From Schistosoma haematobium (Eukaryota; Platyhelminthes; Trematoda; Strigeidida; Schistosomatidae), in assembly GCF_000699445.3 (NCBI RefSeq), contig NC_067195.1:67266591-67330590 (forward strand): a stretch of 64,000 nucleotides of DNA. The letters are read 5' to 3'. A program made the translations under genes and the position numbers. Numbering within the stretch: the stretch's first letter is position 1; every line of letters starts with the position of its first letter. The notes under the pieces are model-generated. The model did no database searches and was not told the DNA's origin. It was given only the letters and a program-made list of their open reading frames with translations. Positions 36,606 to 47,802 of the stretch are shown here, piece by piece.

Positions 36606-37911
36606 TGTATCAATACATTATTATTAGTATTATTACTATTATTATTCACAAACAACTTATGGGTACATAAGTGTTGTGAAGAAATCATTTCGGGTTTCTT
36701 CAAAAATGCAATAATACACAAGTCTCAATAATGTTAGCATTATATTTGCCATATTTGAAAAAAGAGTAATAATAATAAAATAAAAATGATAAATCAGGTT
36801 CTGTGTAATTGAGAAGAATATTGAATTGATTTCAAGGAAGGAAAGAGGGAAAATAAGGGAATACAAATAAAGGAGATGTGAAATACTCAAATAGTTTAAT
36901 AGGCGTGTTTATGAACACAGAACATGAATAAACGACCATGTATGTATCAGCAAATTAATAACAAAAAATAATTCAGAAAAAATAACTTATTATCGCAGTA
37001 AGATATGACGTTAGAATAAATGTTTGTGCTGTTATAGTTTAGAGTGATGCTATGAAAGTCTCAATTAAGTGAAAAGGATAACGAAATATCAATATGCATG
37101 AGTCATATATACATAGTGAAGATAAAACGAGTCTGAGAAGTTAATTTAAGCGTAATACAAGTTATTGTCTTAGTTACAAACTTCGTAATCTTGAGAATGA
37201 TATTTATTTAGAAGGAAAAAAGGGAGAGAAGTGGACACCTACTGAAAAGGTTCATCCATGATAGTAATAATTGTTTAATGAATATTAACCACAGAAGGAA
37301 ACCAACAATTTAAAAAAAATAAATCCTTTAGTGCACTCGGATAAATACATGTAGATTTATGTAATAGCATACAAAGCGAAACCGGATATTAGTATAAACG
37401 TTTGTGCAATAATAATTAACAATGATGCTATGAAAGTCATAATTAATTTCAAAGAGAAATCAGAAATTAAATATGTTTAGAAGCATAAGAAGAGATAAAA
37501 AAATATCTAATATATCGGGGGACTAATCATGATATTCATAACAGCAATAATTATAGATACGAACATAACCAGACTTCATATATTGAGATGAATGAAAATA
37601 AAATAGAACAGACGTGAAAAGTTTCAAAGGTTACATTTTGCTTTTCAGGCAATTAGATGGATGACGGACCTTTTTTGTATAAATAATTATTAAATATATT
37701 GATGTTCAATAGGTGACGCAATCCACTTTCGAAAAGAAAATCATCAAACAGACTTCTGAACCGGGTCGTAGTTTTACTGCAACGGATGTTCACTGGCAGT
37801 CTGCTCCACATGGTGGGGTAGCGAATAAGGAAAAAAGTTTAGCGCAAGTTTGCGTAGGTTCTTGGAATCGCCAGAATATTCCCCTTATTGCGTAAATTGT
37901 GGGATGATATC
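36606..37911. mobile_element. 1.3-kb insert within the RTE copy, unclassified
   Basis: The RTE sequence before and after this segment is adjacent in the full-length copy (about 57240), so the segment is an insertion. It is very AT-rich. A motif built around gatgctatgaaagtc is repeated inside (about 37045-37070 and 37425-37450). A 60-codon frame at 37713-37895 (FTATDVHWQSAPHGGV) faintly recalls the C-terminal part of BEL/Pao integrases; this is weak. Target duplications were not resolved. Confidence 0.45.
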
Positions 37912-38067
37912 ATAGAGTATGAAGGGGTTGATACCGAAGAGTAGCAGGGTGTGAGAAAAAGGAGAGGTGATAGCTTTAGATTACCACATGGTTGTGGCCA
38001 AGATGGAACTGAGGCTAATGAAGCACTGGAGGACAGAAGAAACAGCATTACAAAGTTTTAATACTGA
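37912..38067 (+). mobile_element. RTE-type copy, continuation
   Basis: It matches 57270-57410 of the full-length RTE, around the end of the endonuclease. At the site where the copy at 57368 has a TAG stop, this one reads TGG (Trp). Confidence 0.7.
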
Positions 38068-38639
38068 CAGACATTATAGCGACCCACGTGCAACTGAGTT
38101 TATTCTCATTTAACTCACTTAGGCCCTTTTGATAACTTATTTAGCGGACAAAGTCATCCGCACTATAACAATTTATTGTACCCCTATTATTTTGTGCTTG
38201 CATGAAATACGTATGCTTGAATATTGCTTACTGCCTACGCATTTATTCACTCTGCTAGTCTTACTACTAACCACTTATTTGATTCCATGACTCATTCGTT
38301 TCACTAGGTATATATATGTCCATGTTATTCATATTCAACACACACTCTCGTCTCGCTCTTGCTCTGGCTCTCGCTCTCGCTTGCGCTCGCTTGATTGTAC
38401 TCGCTTACTCATATTTGCTCACTCGCTCGATCGCTTGCTTGCCTTTCGGCACAACTCTTCTATGCTCGTTTAACGCATCTGTACATTTGGATATATGTGT
38501 GTGGTCTCGTAATAAACGTAATCAACGCTTCGTATTCACCTTCCGAATAATATACCGTTGGGGCGTTATATAGAACGGTTATCAAGACGAACTGTATACG
38601 AAGTTTAAGGATTATATTGAATTCCGACCACCACAACAT
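38068..38639 (+). mobile_element. LTR-like segment inserted in the RTE copy
   Basis: A 572-bp block starting TGACAG and ending CAACA separates two parts of the RTE copy. It contains the ctcgct-rich tract (38345-38440) and AATAAA near 38510, as expected for a solo LTR. Flanks taatac and taataa give only a weak duplication. The inner boundary of the right arm (38123) falls 55 bases into it. No internal gag-pol sequence is present. Confidence 0.5.
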
Positions 38640-38649
38640 AATAAATTCA

Positions 38650-39175
38650 CAATGCATCTCAGCACAGTTTAAAAACCTTGCAAAATATACTTAGAGAAAA
38701 GGAGATTTTCATGGGCAACAACCGAAAAGTGACTGAAGAAACGTTGACTTCAAGTTGCCAGGATGTGCTGGAGAGCTAAAGCGCAATCATAAAAATGAAT
38801 TTCCGTTTATTACTATGGCAGGGTTTAAGAAAGGAAGGATGAGAAGACAGCAATTAACAACAATTGGACAAGAACAGAGAAATTCATGCCGAACACACAG
38901 AAACAAACGAGAGAATGAAGTGGCACATTATAGCCGACAAGCAGAAACACATAGAAGATCTAACAGTGACAGCATTCAAAGCTGCAAGAGAAGGAAATGT
39001 AAGACAACTGTCTGGTACAATGAAGAAACTAACAGGGGAATATGGTAAACTAGAGCGATCAGTCGAGAACTAAGAAAGCATGTCTATCGCTGAGATGCAT
39101 GAACAGGGGGACATATGTGCAGACCACTGTGAAAAATTAATGGGCAGACCAGCCCAACTGAATCCGCTAGACATC
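38650..39175 (+). mobile_element. RTE-type fragment (continues the spacer copy)
   Basis: It matches 57430-57900 of the full-length RTE in the same orientation as the pieces at 35715 and 37912. It is therefore the next part of one RTE copy interrupted by the LTR-like segment, with about 60 bases lost. Confidence 0.7.
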
Positions 39176-39182
39176 GAATACC

Positions 39183-39757
39183 TTACACGTTCCTTTTCAC
39201 AGCTGTTACCTCAAAAGCACTAGAAGAATACAGAGTGGCTTTTTTACTCGCTTCTTTGTTTCCACATGGTCGTCCATTTACCGTCACTCTGGATAACCAC
39301 ATCGAGACCACTAGGAATGGTGACGTTCTATCCGGGTCTTTAATTTCTACTTTAGAATCATGGCCATTTACATCAAGTAGTATTTCACTCTTTGGTAGTT
39401 TAGAAAGAGATTTTACTTTCCCGTGATTCAGAGATGGGTGTTTAGCATGTCCCACAACAGCAGGTACTACAATGACATATTGTTTGCGGTCAGTACTGTG
39501 TTAACAGTGCAAGCACAATCAATCTTATTGCAGGCCAGAGCCGGGAGGCTATGAGCCTTCCGGATCAATAATGTCTTATTCGAACAATAAAACGTACAAA
39601 ACCAATGCGAGTTGAGCTTCGAGCATCTTTTGTATGGGGTGGGACTTAAATGAATACATGTCTTATGAACCCACATTTTGCATTCACTACATTTCATTTC
39701 TTCCTCCACGGAGAAACAAAAATTTGGCCGTCTATATTTATAAGTACTGCCGACCAT
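39183..39757 (-). pseudogene. PHD-finger-like ORF1 fragment, mirror copy
   Basis: Same content as 33207-33782, but one base shorter near 39498, which splits the frame in two. Confidence 0.5.
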
Positions 39758-40139
39758 TGTTAATGGAATAAAAGGGCTAAAAGACGACCATATACACAGT
39801 GTGATTACTGGTGTCGTAATCCACCAAAGAAAAGTACCTCAAAGCAGATCTACGAAAATTTTAAACCTTAACCGAGATAATTCAGGTAATACGGGCAATA
39901 CAAACATAAAAGGAACATATGCACAAAAGAAATAAAAGAAGATAGGCGTCGGCAAAGCTAATCGACAAGTTTGTTTCGAATCCAAAACCTTATTCCATCA
40001 CGCAGTCTCCTTCGGCAAGCCATAACCGGAGTTTCCTAACTGCTAAGTCCTAATGGCCCAACCAGCAACAACGGTGACGCAGCTAAACAGTACTCTCGGA
40101 CATTACAACCGACTCACACTAACTATTTTGATGAAAGCT

Positions 40140-40573
40140 CCATCTGCAACTCAATAGGATGCTCAGAAGCGAACTTGAGTCCTGACGTGGTGTACGGGAA
40201 ACTGCGTCACCTAAACAAGGAAACTTTTCCTGGCCCAGATATGGTCCATTCTACTATACTGAGGGAAGCAGCTTTCATTTTGACAACACCGTTTGGCGTG
40301 ATCTCACATTCACTAAACCGAGGTACATCATCAGAAAATTGGAAGCAGGCTCACATCACACCAATTTTCAAAGGAGGTCGACTAAGCAAATCTTCGAGTT
40401 ATCGACCGGTGGCTCTTCTCTCTATACCTTTAAAAATTATGGAGTCCCTGATATGCGACGGTATGCATGACTATTTATTATCCTTAAGCTTCTTTTCACC
40501 CAAACAGCACGGTTTCAGAGGGGACCATTATTGTATAACCAACATGCTGACTGCGGTGGACAGAACCCCTTGA
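40140..40573 (+). pseudogene. CR1-like reverse transcriptase fragment, mirror copy
   Basis: Same RT fingers region as 32392-32824. The frame is open here for 132 codons from MSPDVVYGKLRHLNKETFPG and ends before the catalytic motif. Confidence 0.7.
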
Positions 40574-40579
40574 TTGCTA

Positions 40580-40830
40580 GGGGTCTTGGATTTTAGCGCG
40601 AAATCCATCCACACATTTGGCTAAATACTATTTCGACATTATGGCTGATGTCAGTTCGTGATTAAAACACTAAATATAGTTTTCAACCCTAGTCAGCAAC
40701 TCTAGATCACAATTATAATTCCTTACATTGCTTAATAACCCTCGTTTAGTCCTTGTTAGTAGGTGGATATTCCCAAGGTCATTTCAGCATTGCTACAAGG
40801 TCGTTCGTAAACTACAGTCTCATTACTTAT
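40580..40830 (+). repeat. Truncated copy of the TIR-type dispersed repeat, mirror copy
   Basis: Mirror of 32137-32387. It shares the tagcgcgaaatccatcc start and the right terminus with the element at 845-1120, but the left terminal repeat is missing. Confidence 0.5.
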
Positions 40831-41200
40831 TGGAATCAACACTGTTCGGTATGGGACAGGCATTCTTTTGGAAATATAACACCGTCATGTTTTTTCGGCA
40901 TTGAATACACGTGCTAATCCTTGTTCATTATTTCAGTCATTTTATTTTATGCGAATACTTTTGTATACACAATGAATTTTGGTCCAATGTTTTTTTCGAA
41001 TCGCTTTACGAAATTATTTGACATCCATTACCAGTTTTATGCATGATCTATGTGGTGTACCGTTTATGAAAACAACAACTTATAAGTTAATCTGGCAAGT
41101 ATTGCATTGAAGTGTGATATTTTCGGCAGTGGTTCCAAAGTATAATCAGCATAATAATAAAGCCTGCACATATTCATGTAACGTCTTTTACTTTTCAGTT

Positions 41201-42291
41201 ATGAGTAACATCTACGTTACCGAACCAGCAACTCATGGTAAAGTTATTCTAAAGACCACAGTTGGGGAAATAGAAATTGAGTTATGGTCCAAAGAAGCCC
41301 CTAAAGCATGCAGAAATTTTGTCCAGCTGTGTATGGAGGGCTACTATAATGACACATCATTCCATCGGCTTGTTCGTGGTTTCATCGTTCAGGGTGGAGA
41401 TCCGACAGGTACTGGAGAAGGTGGAGAAAGTATATACGGACAACCCTTTAAGGTTGGTCAAAAGTATTTTACTTATTCTTTATGTATCTTCCGATTTTGT
41501 CGTGGTTTTTGCCCTAGCTTTTAGTTCGTTTTCTCTTATGACAGGACTACCAGATCATTATGTTTGTTCGATTCCACCATTAAAAGACACAAAATCCAGC
41601 AAAATCCCCTCTTGACAAATTTATAATCAAAAAGGTCACAGAATAGTATTTTATATATATTCTTCAAAGAGTTAAATTCTCAAAGTAAATATGAACAGTA
41701 AATAATTGTGGCAACGTAATATTAGTTGTAATACTAAGTTGTAGTGTTAATGATGACGATATAAAATTACTTGAATGAAGGTTGTTAAACTAACATGTAA
41801 CTACAAATTGAGCTAGGCCATCAAAGTAGGCTTTTTGTGTTATTACTTAAATTGACCTTTAGACAGACAACTAACCACATTTATTTGGCTGTTAATTTTT
41901 TAAAGATGATTTCTTTGAAGTAACATTCCATTTCACTATGTTAGTAACCAACTTACAGTCCCTTTTGGTTATAAACTTATTTAACAATTTATTGAGTTTA
42001 ACTAGTAGAGTCCTCATGTCTTAAATCTCTTGCTCTTATATCGTTCAGACGGAAATTCATTCAAGACTATCCTTCAATCGTCGTGGCCTTGTTGGGATGG
42101 CATGCCTTGAAGAAAACATGAACGGGAGTCAGTTTTTCTTCACTCTAGGGTCGGCTACAGAACTTACAGGAAAACACACATTGTTTGGTCGTGTGGCTGG
42201 TGAAACTCTGTTCAATATGCTGCGGCTCGGTGAAGGAGATGTAGGCCGAAACGAACGACCGTTGAGGCTTCATCGGATTGTTAGCACTTAT
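41201..42291 (+). pseudogene. CWC27: Partial CWC27 duplicate: exons 1 and 2 only
   Basis: Exon copies at 41201-41452 and 42049-42291 encode the whole cyclophilin-like domain, with start codon, splice sites and reading frame unchanged from the complete gene. After the second donor come a TA tract, LINE and RTE scraps and the end of the arm. No further CWC27 exon follows on this strand. If the duplication is real, its promoter region is copied too, so a truncated transcript is possible. Confidence 0.85.
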
Positions 42292-42326
42292 GTAAGCCAT
42301 CACATATATATATATATATATATATA

Positions 42327-42631
42327 CTTTTGGTTAAATTCTCGTAAACTCATCCCATCAGACACTGAACGCGATGAAGAGCGTAAATAAATCAGATCTA
42401 GGCTAACCCAAAGTTTGAGGGACGACCGTGAGCAGTGGTGGGCAACGAAAGCGAAAGAGGTGGAAATGGCAGATGCTGTAGGTAACACAATACACCTTTT
42501 CAGACTAATAAAAGAAACCGAATTATTTTCAGTGAGTTAGTTTTCTACAGGATGGGGTCGCTAACCCCACGCTCAACCCTCCTCTTTTACCCGGGCTTGT
42601 GACCGGCAGTAACTCTAGAAGAGCTACAGGT
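42327..42631. mobile_element. LINE scrap (plus) and RTE 5' UTR scrap (minus), mirror copy
   Basis: Mirror of 30337-30640. Arm identity ends at 42631, inside the sequence gagctacaggt. Beyond it only a short, decaying similarity remains. Confidence 0.7.
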
Positions 42632-42839
42632 TTAAGTAAGTTAACGAAACTGGAATTAAGTAATCATGTGTATGTGAAACGATCTCTGGAAAAGACAACA
42701 CTATTACGTGCTTGAACTTGGACGTTTATACCACTTTAAGGAGCGCTTTAATCGGCCTTAATCTACCTTACGGCTACCTAGCATTCTCAAACATTCTGGA
42801 TGGAACAATAGATTAGAACAGTATCTTACATTTATTTAC

Positions 42840-43008
42840 CCATTTCTTTTTCCTCTTTTGTCGTTGATATACCGAGGTTCCTGCCTGGAGGTATTGGTGA
42901 TCCACTGCTATTAGACACAGATTCCCGTGATTCGAAAGCTTCTTCTTTTGCGTCCACAACCTCTTGAACCATTTGAAAGTAATCCAAGTATTCTCTTGAA
43001 GCCTTCAT
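42840..43008 (-). CDS. Orphan exon of an unidentified minus-strand gene
   Basis: The minus strand has an open frame starting at an ATG at 43006-43008 (MKASREYLDYFQMVQEVVDA) and running through a Ser/Pro-rich part (SVSNSSGSPIPPGRN) to a donor (atgg|gtaaat) at 42840. An alternative start is a 3' splice site at 43003. The amino-acid bias looks coding. Downstream exons would lie towards the duplication, but none are visible, so the gene may be cut by the breakpoint. The family is not recognised. Confidence 0.45.
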
Positions 43009-43499
43009 TACACAAAAAACATAACAAATCAGAACAAGTACTACATCACTTGATAAACAGTTGAAATTTATATGAATTTAAAAAAAGGAATACTGTTTTC
43101 TAACTTTTCGCTCGTCGTTAGCATTGAATGACTATGCCATTGTTACTAGGTCACACATTATGTTCGTTAGCGCCACCACATTTTGATCGTGAAGGTCACC
43201 TGGGGGCAAACGGTATCTTCTGTTAATTTTTTAATTGTGTTGTTATGTGGCCTAGTTTTTACTTGTGGATAAATTTAGTCAAAACTGTCACAGAAGTCAG
43301 ATTCCGTTTTGTGCTCTGGGGTAAGAACATCAAACATTAGTGTCAGTTCGTCACTAACATACTATACGCTTCTGAATGTAACTATAGCCTATAGGCTTTT
43401 CTTGAAAGCTCGGACACTTGTTCGCACGAAATTATGTTCGCATGGTTGATAACTTTTTCGGAAAAGCTTTGTGCCTTGGAGATTCTTGTTTTAAATTGA

Positions 43500-43625
43500 C
43501 CTTGTTGGTATACCAACAAGCCCTATGGGGCTCAAAGAAACAGATGTTTCGGCTAATTTGGCTCGGTTAAGTCGTCACAATTTGAAATACCAGTTATCAA
43601 ACCATGGTGACAAATACAGCTGGTT
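43500..43625 (-). mobile_element. Short LINE fragment
   Basis: It resembles 28430-28510, upstream of the endonuclease part of the decayed LINE, in the same orientation. The surrounding 43010-45040 stretch holds no gene I can support. Confidence 0.4.
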
Positions 43626-45049
43626 TCAATGAATAACCAAATATAGGAAAGAACAAGATAAATATTGGTATGCGATGACACTAACCTTAATATCTTGAGT
43701 GGTATAAAAAGTGAGTATATTTGGAGCACTGACTAGTTTTGAACTGCGTAATTTGGAGTCTTTAGCCATAGGCACGACTTACTCCGCAGTTTCAATATTT
43801 AACTGCATAGCGCATACATACATCCAGTAACTTCCACAACTGTGATGCTCGTCACCCACATTGCTTCCCTATTTTCTCGTACTTATTTTCAAAGTATATT
43901 ACATTGAAATGCTACTGTGCTTGTGTAATACGTACTGACCACCTGTCGATAATAGTTTACAACCATATAAACCTAGTATCCACACATTGTGACATAAAAC
44001 TTGCATCATTATTGAATTGATTCTAACATGCTGAGGCAATGTTTTGAAGAGACCTACGATCAAATAATAACAACCTACCCATATCTTCTGCTTTGATTGA
44101 TGCTTTATAATAAAAACCAAGGCACAACAAACGAAGTTGCAAAATGTAGGACCTATGATGGGCAGATAAACATGCCAGCATCACAGTCGCAAGTACATGT
44201 GCACTGGGGTTTTTTGTATTCGTGCCAAGTTTCTGTCAGACACAAACCAGGTCTAGTAAGGTTTCTAAACAAGGTGGCCCTAATAAATTGTTTCATTTGG
44301 CTAGACTAAGCATTAGTACACCTGCCATATCTCGTCCCATAGATTGTGTGGAACTACGAGTAACAAATAAGCTTTATGTATGTACACTAAGATTTCGTCT
44401 ACTACCAACCCATCAAAGCTGATACGAATATTAAGTTGAGTGGAGTGATGCTGAACGTACTTTACAATCAAACAGATTTCAAATAGCACTGTCACGAAAC
44501 ATCACATTGTACTGGATTCACGAATAGCTTTCAACTCACAGGAAAGCACGGATAGTTGAACTGCATGAAAATGTTTAGCGAATTTTCTTGTTATGTAGGA
44601 AAGTACTGGACTTATAAACACTTTATTTTAGTGAGCTCCTTAAAACTTGATGCGCGTTGATTTGTGGTGGATTATGGATATGAGTGTATGTAAGTTCTCT
44701 ACTCGAGACATTCCATAAAACCCACATTAAGTATGCAGAATCTGGCTGTCAGTTAGTATTATCAACACAAAAGTAGCAGTCAGATTCCATTAGTTAGGTT
44801 CAAATCAGTAAAAAGTACGCGTTTATGTATTCTTATTTCTTACCAGTGACACTACCGGGTTACTCAAACGAAAGTAAACATAATTATTCTTACTTGGTAA
44901 CCATTAATTGAAGATCGAGCTGCCTTGCTATTAAATCACAGTCTTAGCTATAGATGTGTTTAAAGTTTAAACATCCGGCAATTAAATAACATCTTGTGTG
45001 AAATATAGTATCAAGATACTGCTTCAGTTTGGACACCTGGTCAGTATCA

Positions 45050-45141
45050 CAGCCCTCACACAAATCAAATGAGATTCGTGTGGCGCATGTGTATCTGGTG
45101 CACCCTTGTACCAATATCTATGTGTTTAAATAAATCAATAA
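45050..45141 (+). mobile_element. 3' end of the 857-bp retroposon family
   Basis: It shares agccctcacacaaatc, the tgtggcgca block and ttgtaccaatatctatgtgt with 18295-18379. It ends in aataaatcaataaataaa, a longer tail than in the first copy. Confidence 0.6.
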
Positions 45142-45609
45142 ATAAAATGTTTAGCTTATGTGTTCGAATCTGTCACCTTGGAAAAATTGGGATAGGAACG
45201 GAGAAAAAAGTGAGTTTAAAGGGACTAAATAAAAATACACCAAGTCCTGAAGTTATTTCGTTTTGCTAATGCAAAATAAAGATTTCACATAAAGACTTTT
45301 TCTTTAGAAATTAGAAACTCCTTCGTACAGTTATTAATGTAAGACAAAGTCCTTTATGATACTTGCACCCGTTTATATTGGTAGTTCATATTTTGACTTG
45401 TTTTGTGGTCACATTTATTTGTTGAATAACTTGTTAGGTTTTCTAATTTTACTTTCAAAGTTTTATTGATCTCAATTCCACAGCTCATTTACTGAGACAC
45501 ACTACGTTGCCTTTTTGGAATGTACAATACAAAGCATTTTATGCTTACGATTAGTTTGTGTTTAAAAGTAGCTCTAATCTCATGATATAAGGAAGTTATA
45601 CAACAATAA

Positions 45610-47802
45610 ATGGTAGACGCGTTTACATGTACTGCTTCGCAAGATGTTACAAACAACAGTTGTGGATTTCGTAGACAGTCTCTCACTCCAAATTTTCAAG
45701 CAGGATTACAACCGTCCGATCAGATACAAGAACAAACATCATTCGACGTAGCGGGTCGCTGCAGCATACATGCTCATATAGAAGGAATTTCAAGAAATTA
45801 CGTCCCTACTTATGTACACTCAAATTTCGTCCATGGAATTGATTCCATACCTTTTGTACGATCATGTCCGAATATGGGTGATTATCATGCATTCGAAAAT
45901 GTTAATAATGGTCATTCAAATAGATTATTTAGTAGCCAGTTCCTGACTTCGTGCCCACCTGCTATTCCTGAGGTGCAGTCGGATCTATCTCAAGACGAGG
46001 AGGTTTCTCGTCCATGTTGCTTCTGCACTTTCTGCGCCCCAGTCATACCAAAAACACACTGTTTTGATATTTGCTGTTTCAAATCAAAGTGTTTGGTCCC
46101 AACTGTTTCACCATGCCCACCTAATGCTCTTTTCTGCCTACTTTTCACTGGGCCTTGCAAATGTCCTTTGTTTTCTTTCCCGCGTCACCGAGTAACTAAT
46201 GAAAATCTTATAATTCTAAGCATAATTCAGTTGTTATGTGGTTTCGCAGCTATCGTCCTCTCGAGTGTTGCTTTCACCAAGTCAGTCTTTTTATATCAGT
46301 TGGCTACAGGATTATGGGCTGGAATATTAATGGTGGTTACTGGATTTCATGGTCTTCTTGCTGCTCGTCGCCCTATTGTATGTGCCTTAGTAGGGTTGTT
46401 GGTGCTGTGTATGGTTGTAAGCTTGTCTGCGTGTGTTCTCATTTGTGTTTCTGTGGCTGGGACAGTAGAAGATGGTTTCCTTAGCAGTACTGTTACACGG
46501 AAAGGGTTTTCACGTGAACTTACGAAAATTTCACCAAGTCACCGCGAGAACAAAACTTTCTTTCAAAGGCACGACCCGAAGTCTTCATTGGCGGTGTTAA
46601 CAACCAGAACCCAGGATTGGTCTGATTTACAGCTTTCAGACTTTAAAAATGTCCTGCGTGAAACGTCTGATACCTACGTGCGCACATGCCAAGTTATTTT
46701 GCACCTCCTTTTGTTGGTAGTCGGTATTCTAGAAGCATCGGTCAGCCTTGCAACATCCATTCTCTGTTGTCGGTGTGTTTGCTCAAATTCTCTTAATTTG
46801 CGATTTCAAAATTCACGTTCATTACGTACTAATATAGTGTCATTCAATGCTGCTACAGCTAATCAAGCGGCTTCCGTGCTTCGATCAGGTGCAATAAATG
46901 ACTTTGTTGGTACTGGCAATGTAATATTAGCCCTCGATTCAGATGTACCTACACGAAATTATCCCATCAGTAATGCTAATGAAGTAGTTCGTAAGCCACA
47001 AATCCACCATACATTAATCCCTTTTTTATCGGAGTTGAATCGTCACTCATTAATTCTCACACAAGCAGGTACTGGTACAGTAGCTTTATCTGCCGCTCGT
47101 GCAGCTGCCAACCTATTCGATTCAGAGAGCTTCGAAACTCAAGATCGAACTTCAGTTGCTTGCTCTTCCAGCAATGAACAGTCCTCTACTCGACAACCTG
47201 GTACCTTAAGTAGATCTATATTTCGTCGTCTTAAAGGATTGCGTCTTATTCGTCCTAGTGAACCTCGTCCTCATCTTCTGTATACAACTCTCCAAGTCCC
47301 TATAAATGTTTCCAATACCTCCGATTCTTCATCTAATCCACTTCCGTTTTCATCTTCCACTACGATTGTTTATGTGATGCTTTCACCTACACATGAAGAA
47401 CCACCTATGATATTTCCTCCCTTTCCTCCTAGTTACAATGAGTCACAAAGGAGATCTGGTTTGAGTGCAGCTGTTACCCGCATTCAGCGAAACCAGCGTA
47501 TGACGTTTCAGTCGAACCCATCTCGTCGCTATAGGAGACGTTCAGCTGGGATATCTCGTCCTCGTTTCCATTCATCTATACGTTCGCGTTTGTCACGACT
47601 TTTATGTCGAAATGCATCACATCAGTCTAATCTCAGAATTAATAACACATCTCGACATTCTAGAATGCAGTGCCACCTGTCTAGGTCTGTCGTTTCTGCT
47701 CCGATTTCTTTTGGTGACCGATTCATCCAACCTGTTCTAATAGTTGGGGACCCACCTACAATCAGACCTACAGAAGAGCCACCTCCCAAATATTCTATAT
47801 AA
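45610..47802 (+). CDS. Four-TM protein with PPxY motifs, ENTREP/FAM189-like
   Basis: A single open frame of 730 codons with an in-frame TAA directly before the ATG. Order of parts: a polar N-terminus; a Cys-rich segment (about 136-183: PCCFCTFCAPVIPKTHCFD); three clustered hydrophobic helices (about 200-222, 229-251, 256-282); a loop; a fourth helix (about 361-385) followed by CCRCVC; then a long Ser/Arg-rich cytoplasmic tail. The tail contains PPSY (about 606-609) and ends in PPKY (725-728). A CD20-like four-helix core plus PPxY motifs is the plan of the ENTREP/FAM189 family, which recruits WW-domain HECT ubiquitin ligases on endosomes. The match is by architecture and local resemblance, so another tetraspan family is possible. 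No intron is needed, which is unusual beside the other genes here. Confidence 0.75.
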   Translation: MVDAFTCTASQDVTNNSCGFRRQSLTPNFQAGLQPSDQIQEQTSFDVAGRCSIHAHIEGISRNYVPTYVHSNFVHGIDSIPFVRSCPNMGDYHAFENVNNGHSNRLFSSQFLTSCPPAIPEVQSDLSQDEEVSRPCCFCTFCAPVIPKTHCFDICCFKSKCLVPTVSPCPPNALFCLLFTGPCKCPLFSFPRHRVTNENLIILSIIQLLCGFAAIVLSSVAFTKSVFLYQLATGLWAGILMVVTGFHGLLAARRPIVCALVGLLVLCMVVSLSACVLICVSVAGTVEDGFLSSTVTRKGFSRELTKISPSHRENKTFFQRHDPKSSLAVLTTRTQDWSDLQLSDFKNVLRETSDTYVRTCQVILHLLLLVVGILEASVSLATSILCCRCVCSNSLNLRFQNSRSLRTNIVSFNAATANQAASVLRSGAINDFVGTGNVILALDSDVPTRNYPISNANEVVRKPQIHHTLIPFLSELNRHSLILTQAGTGTVALSAARAAANLFDSESFETQDRTSVACSSSNEQSSTRQPGTLSRSIFRRLKGLRLIRPSEPRPHLLYTTLQVPINVSNTSDSSSNPLPFSSSTTIVYVMLSPTHEEPPMIFPPFPPSYNESQRRSGLSAAVTRIQRNQRMTFQSNPSRRYRRRSAGISRPRFHSSIRSRLSRLLCRNASHQSNLRINNTSRHSRMQCHLSRSVVSAPISFGDRFIQPVLIVGDPPTIRPTEEPPPKYSI

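Larger units (their letters stand above)
38123..42631. repeat. Right arm of the large inverted duplication
   Basis: Reverse complement of 30337-34842. On this side the inner boundary is seamless: the RTE copy and the LTR-like segment run from the spacer into the arm. The outer boundary at 42631 is abrupt, and CWC27 exon 3 does not follow. Confidence 0.95.

Noticed and set aside
37713..37895. Integrase-like fragment
   Set aside because: Only a short patch resembles BEL/Pao integrase, too little to call as a feature of its own.
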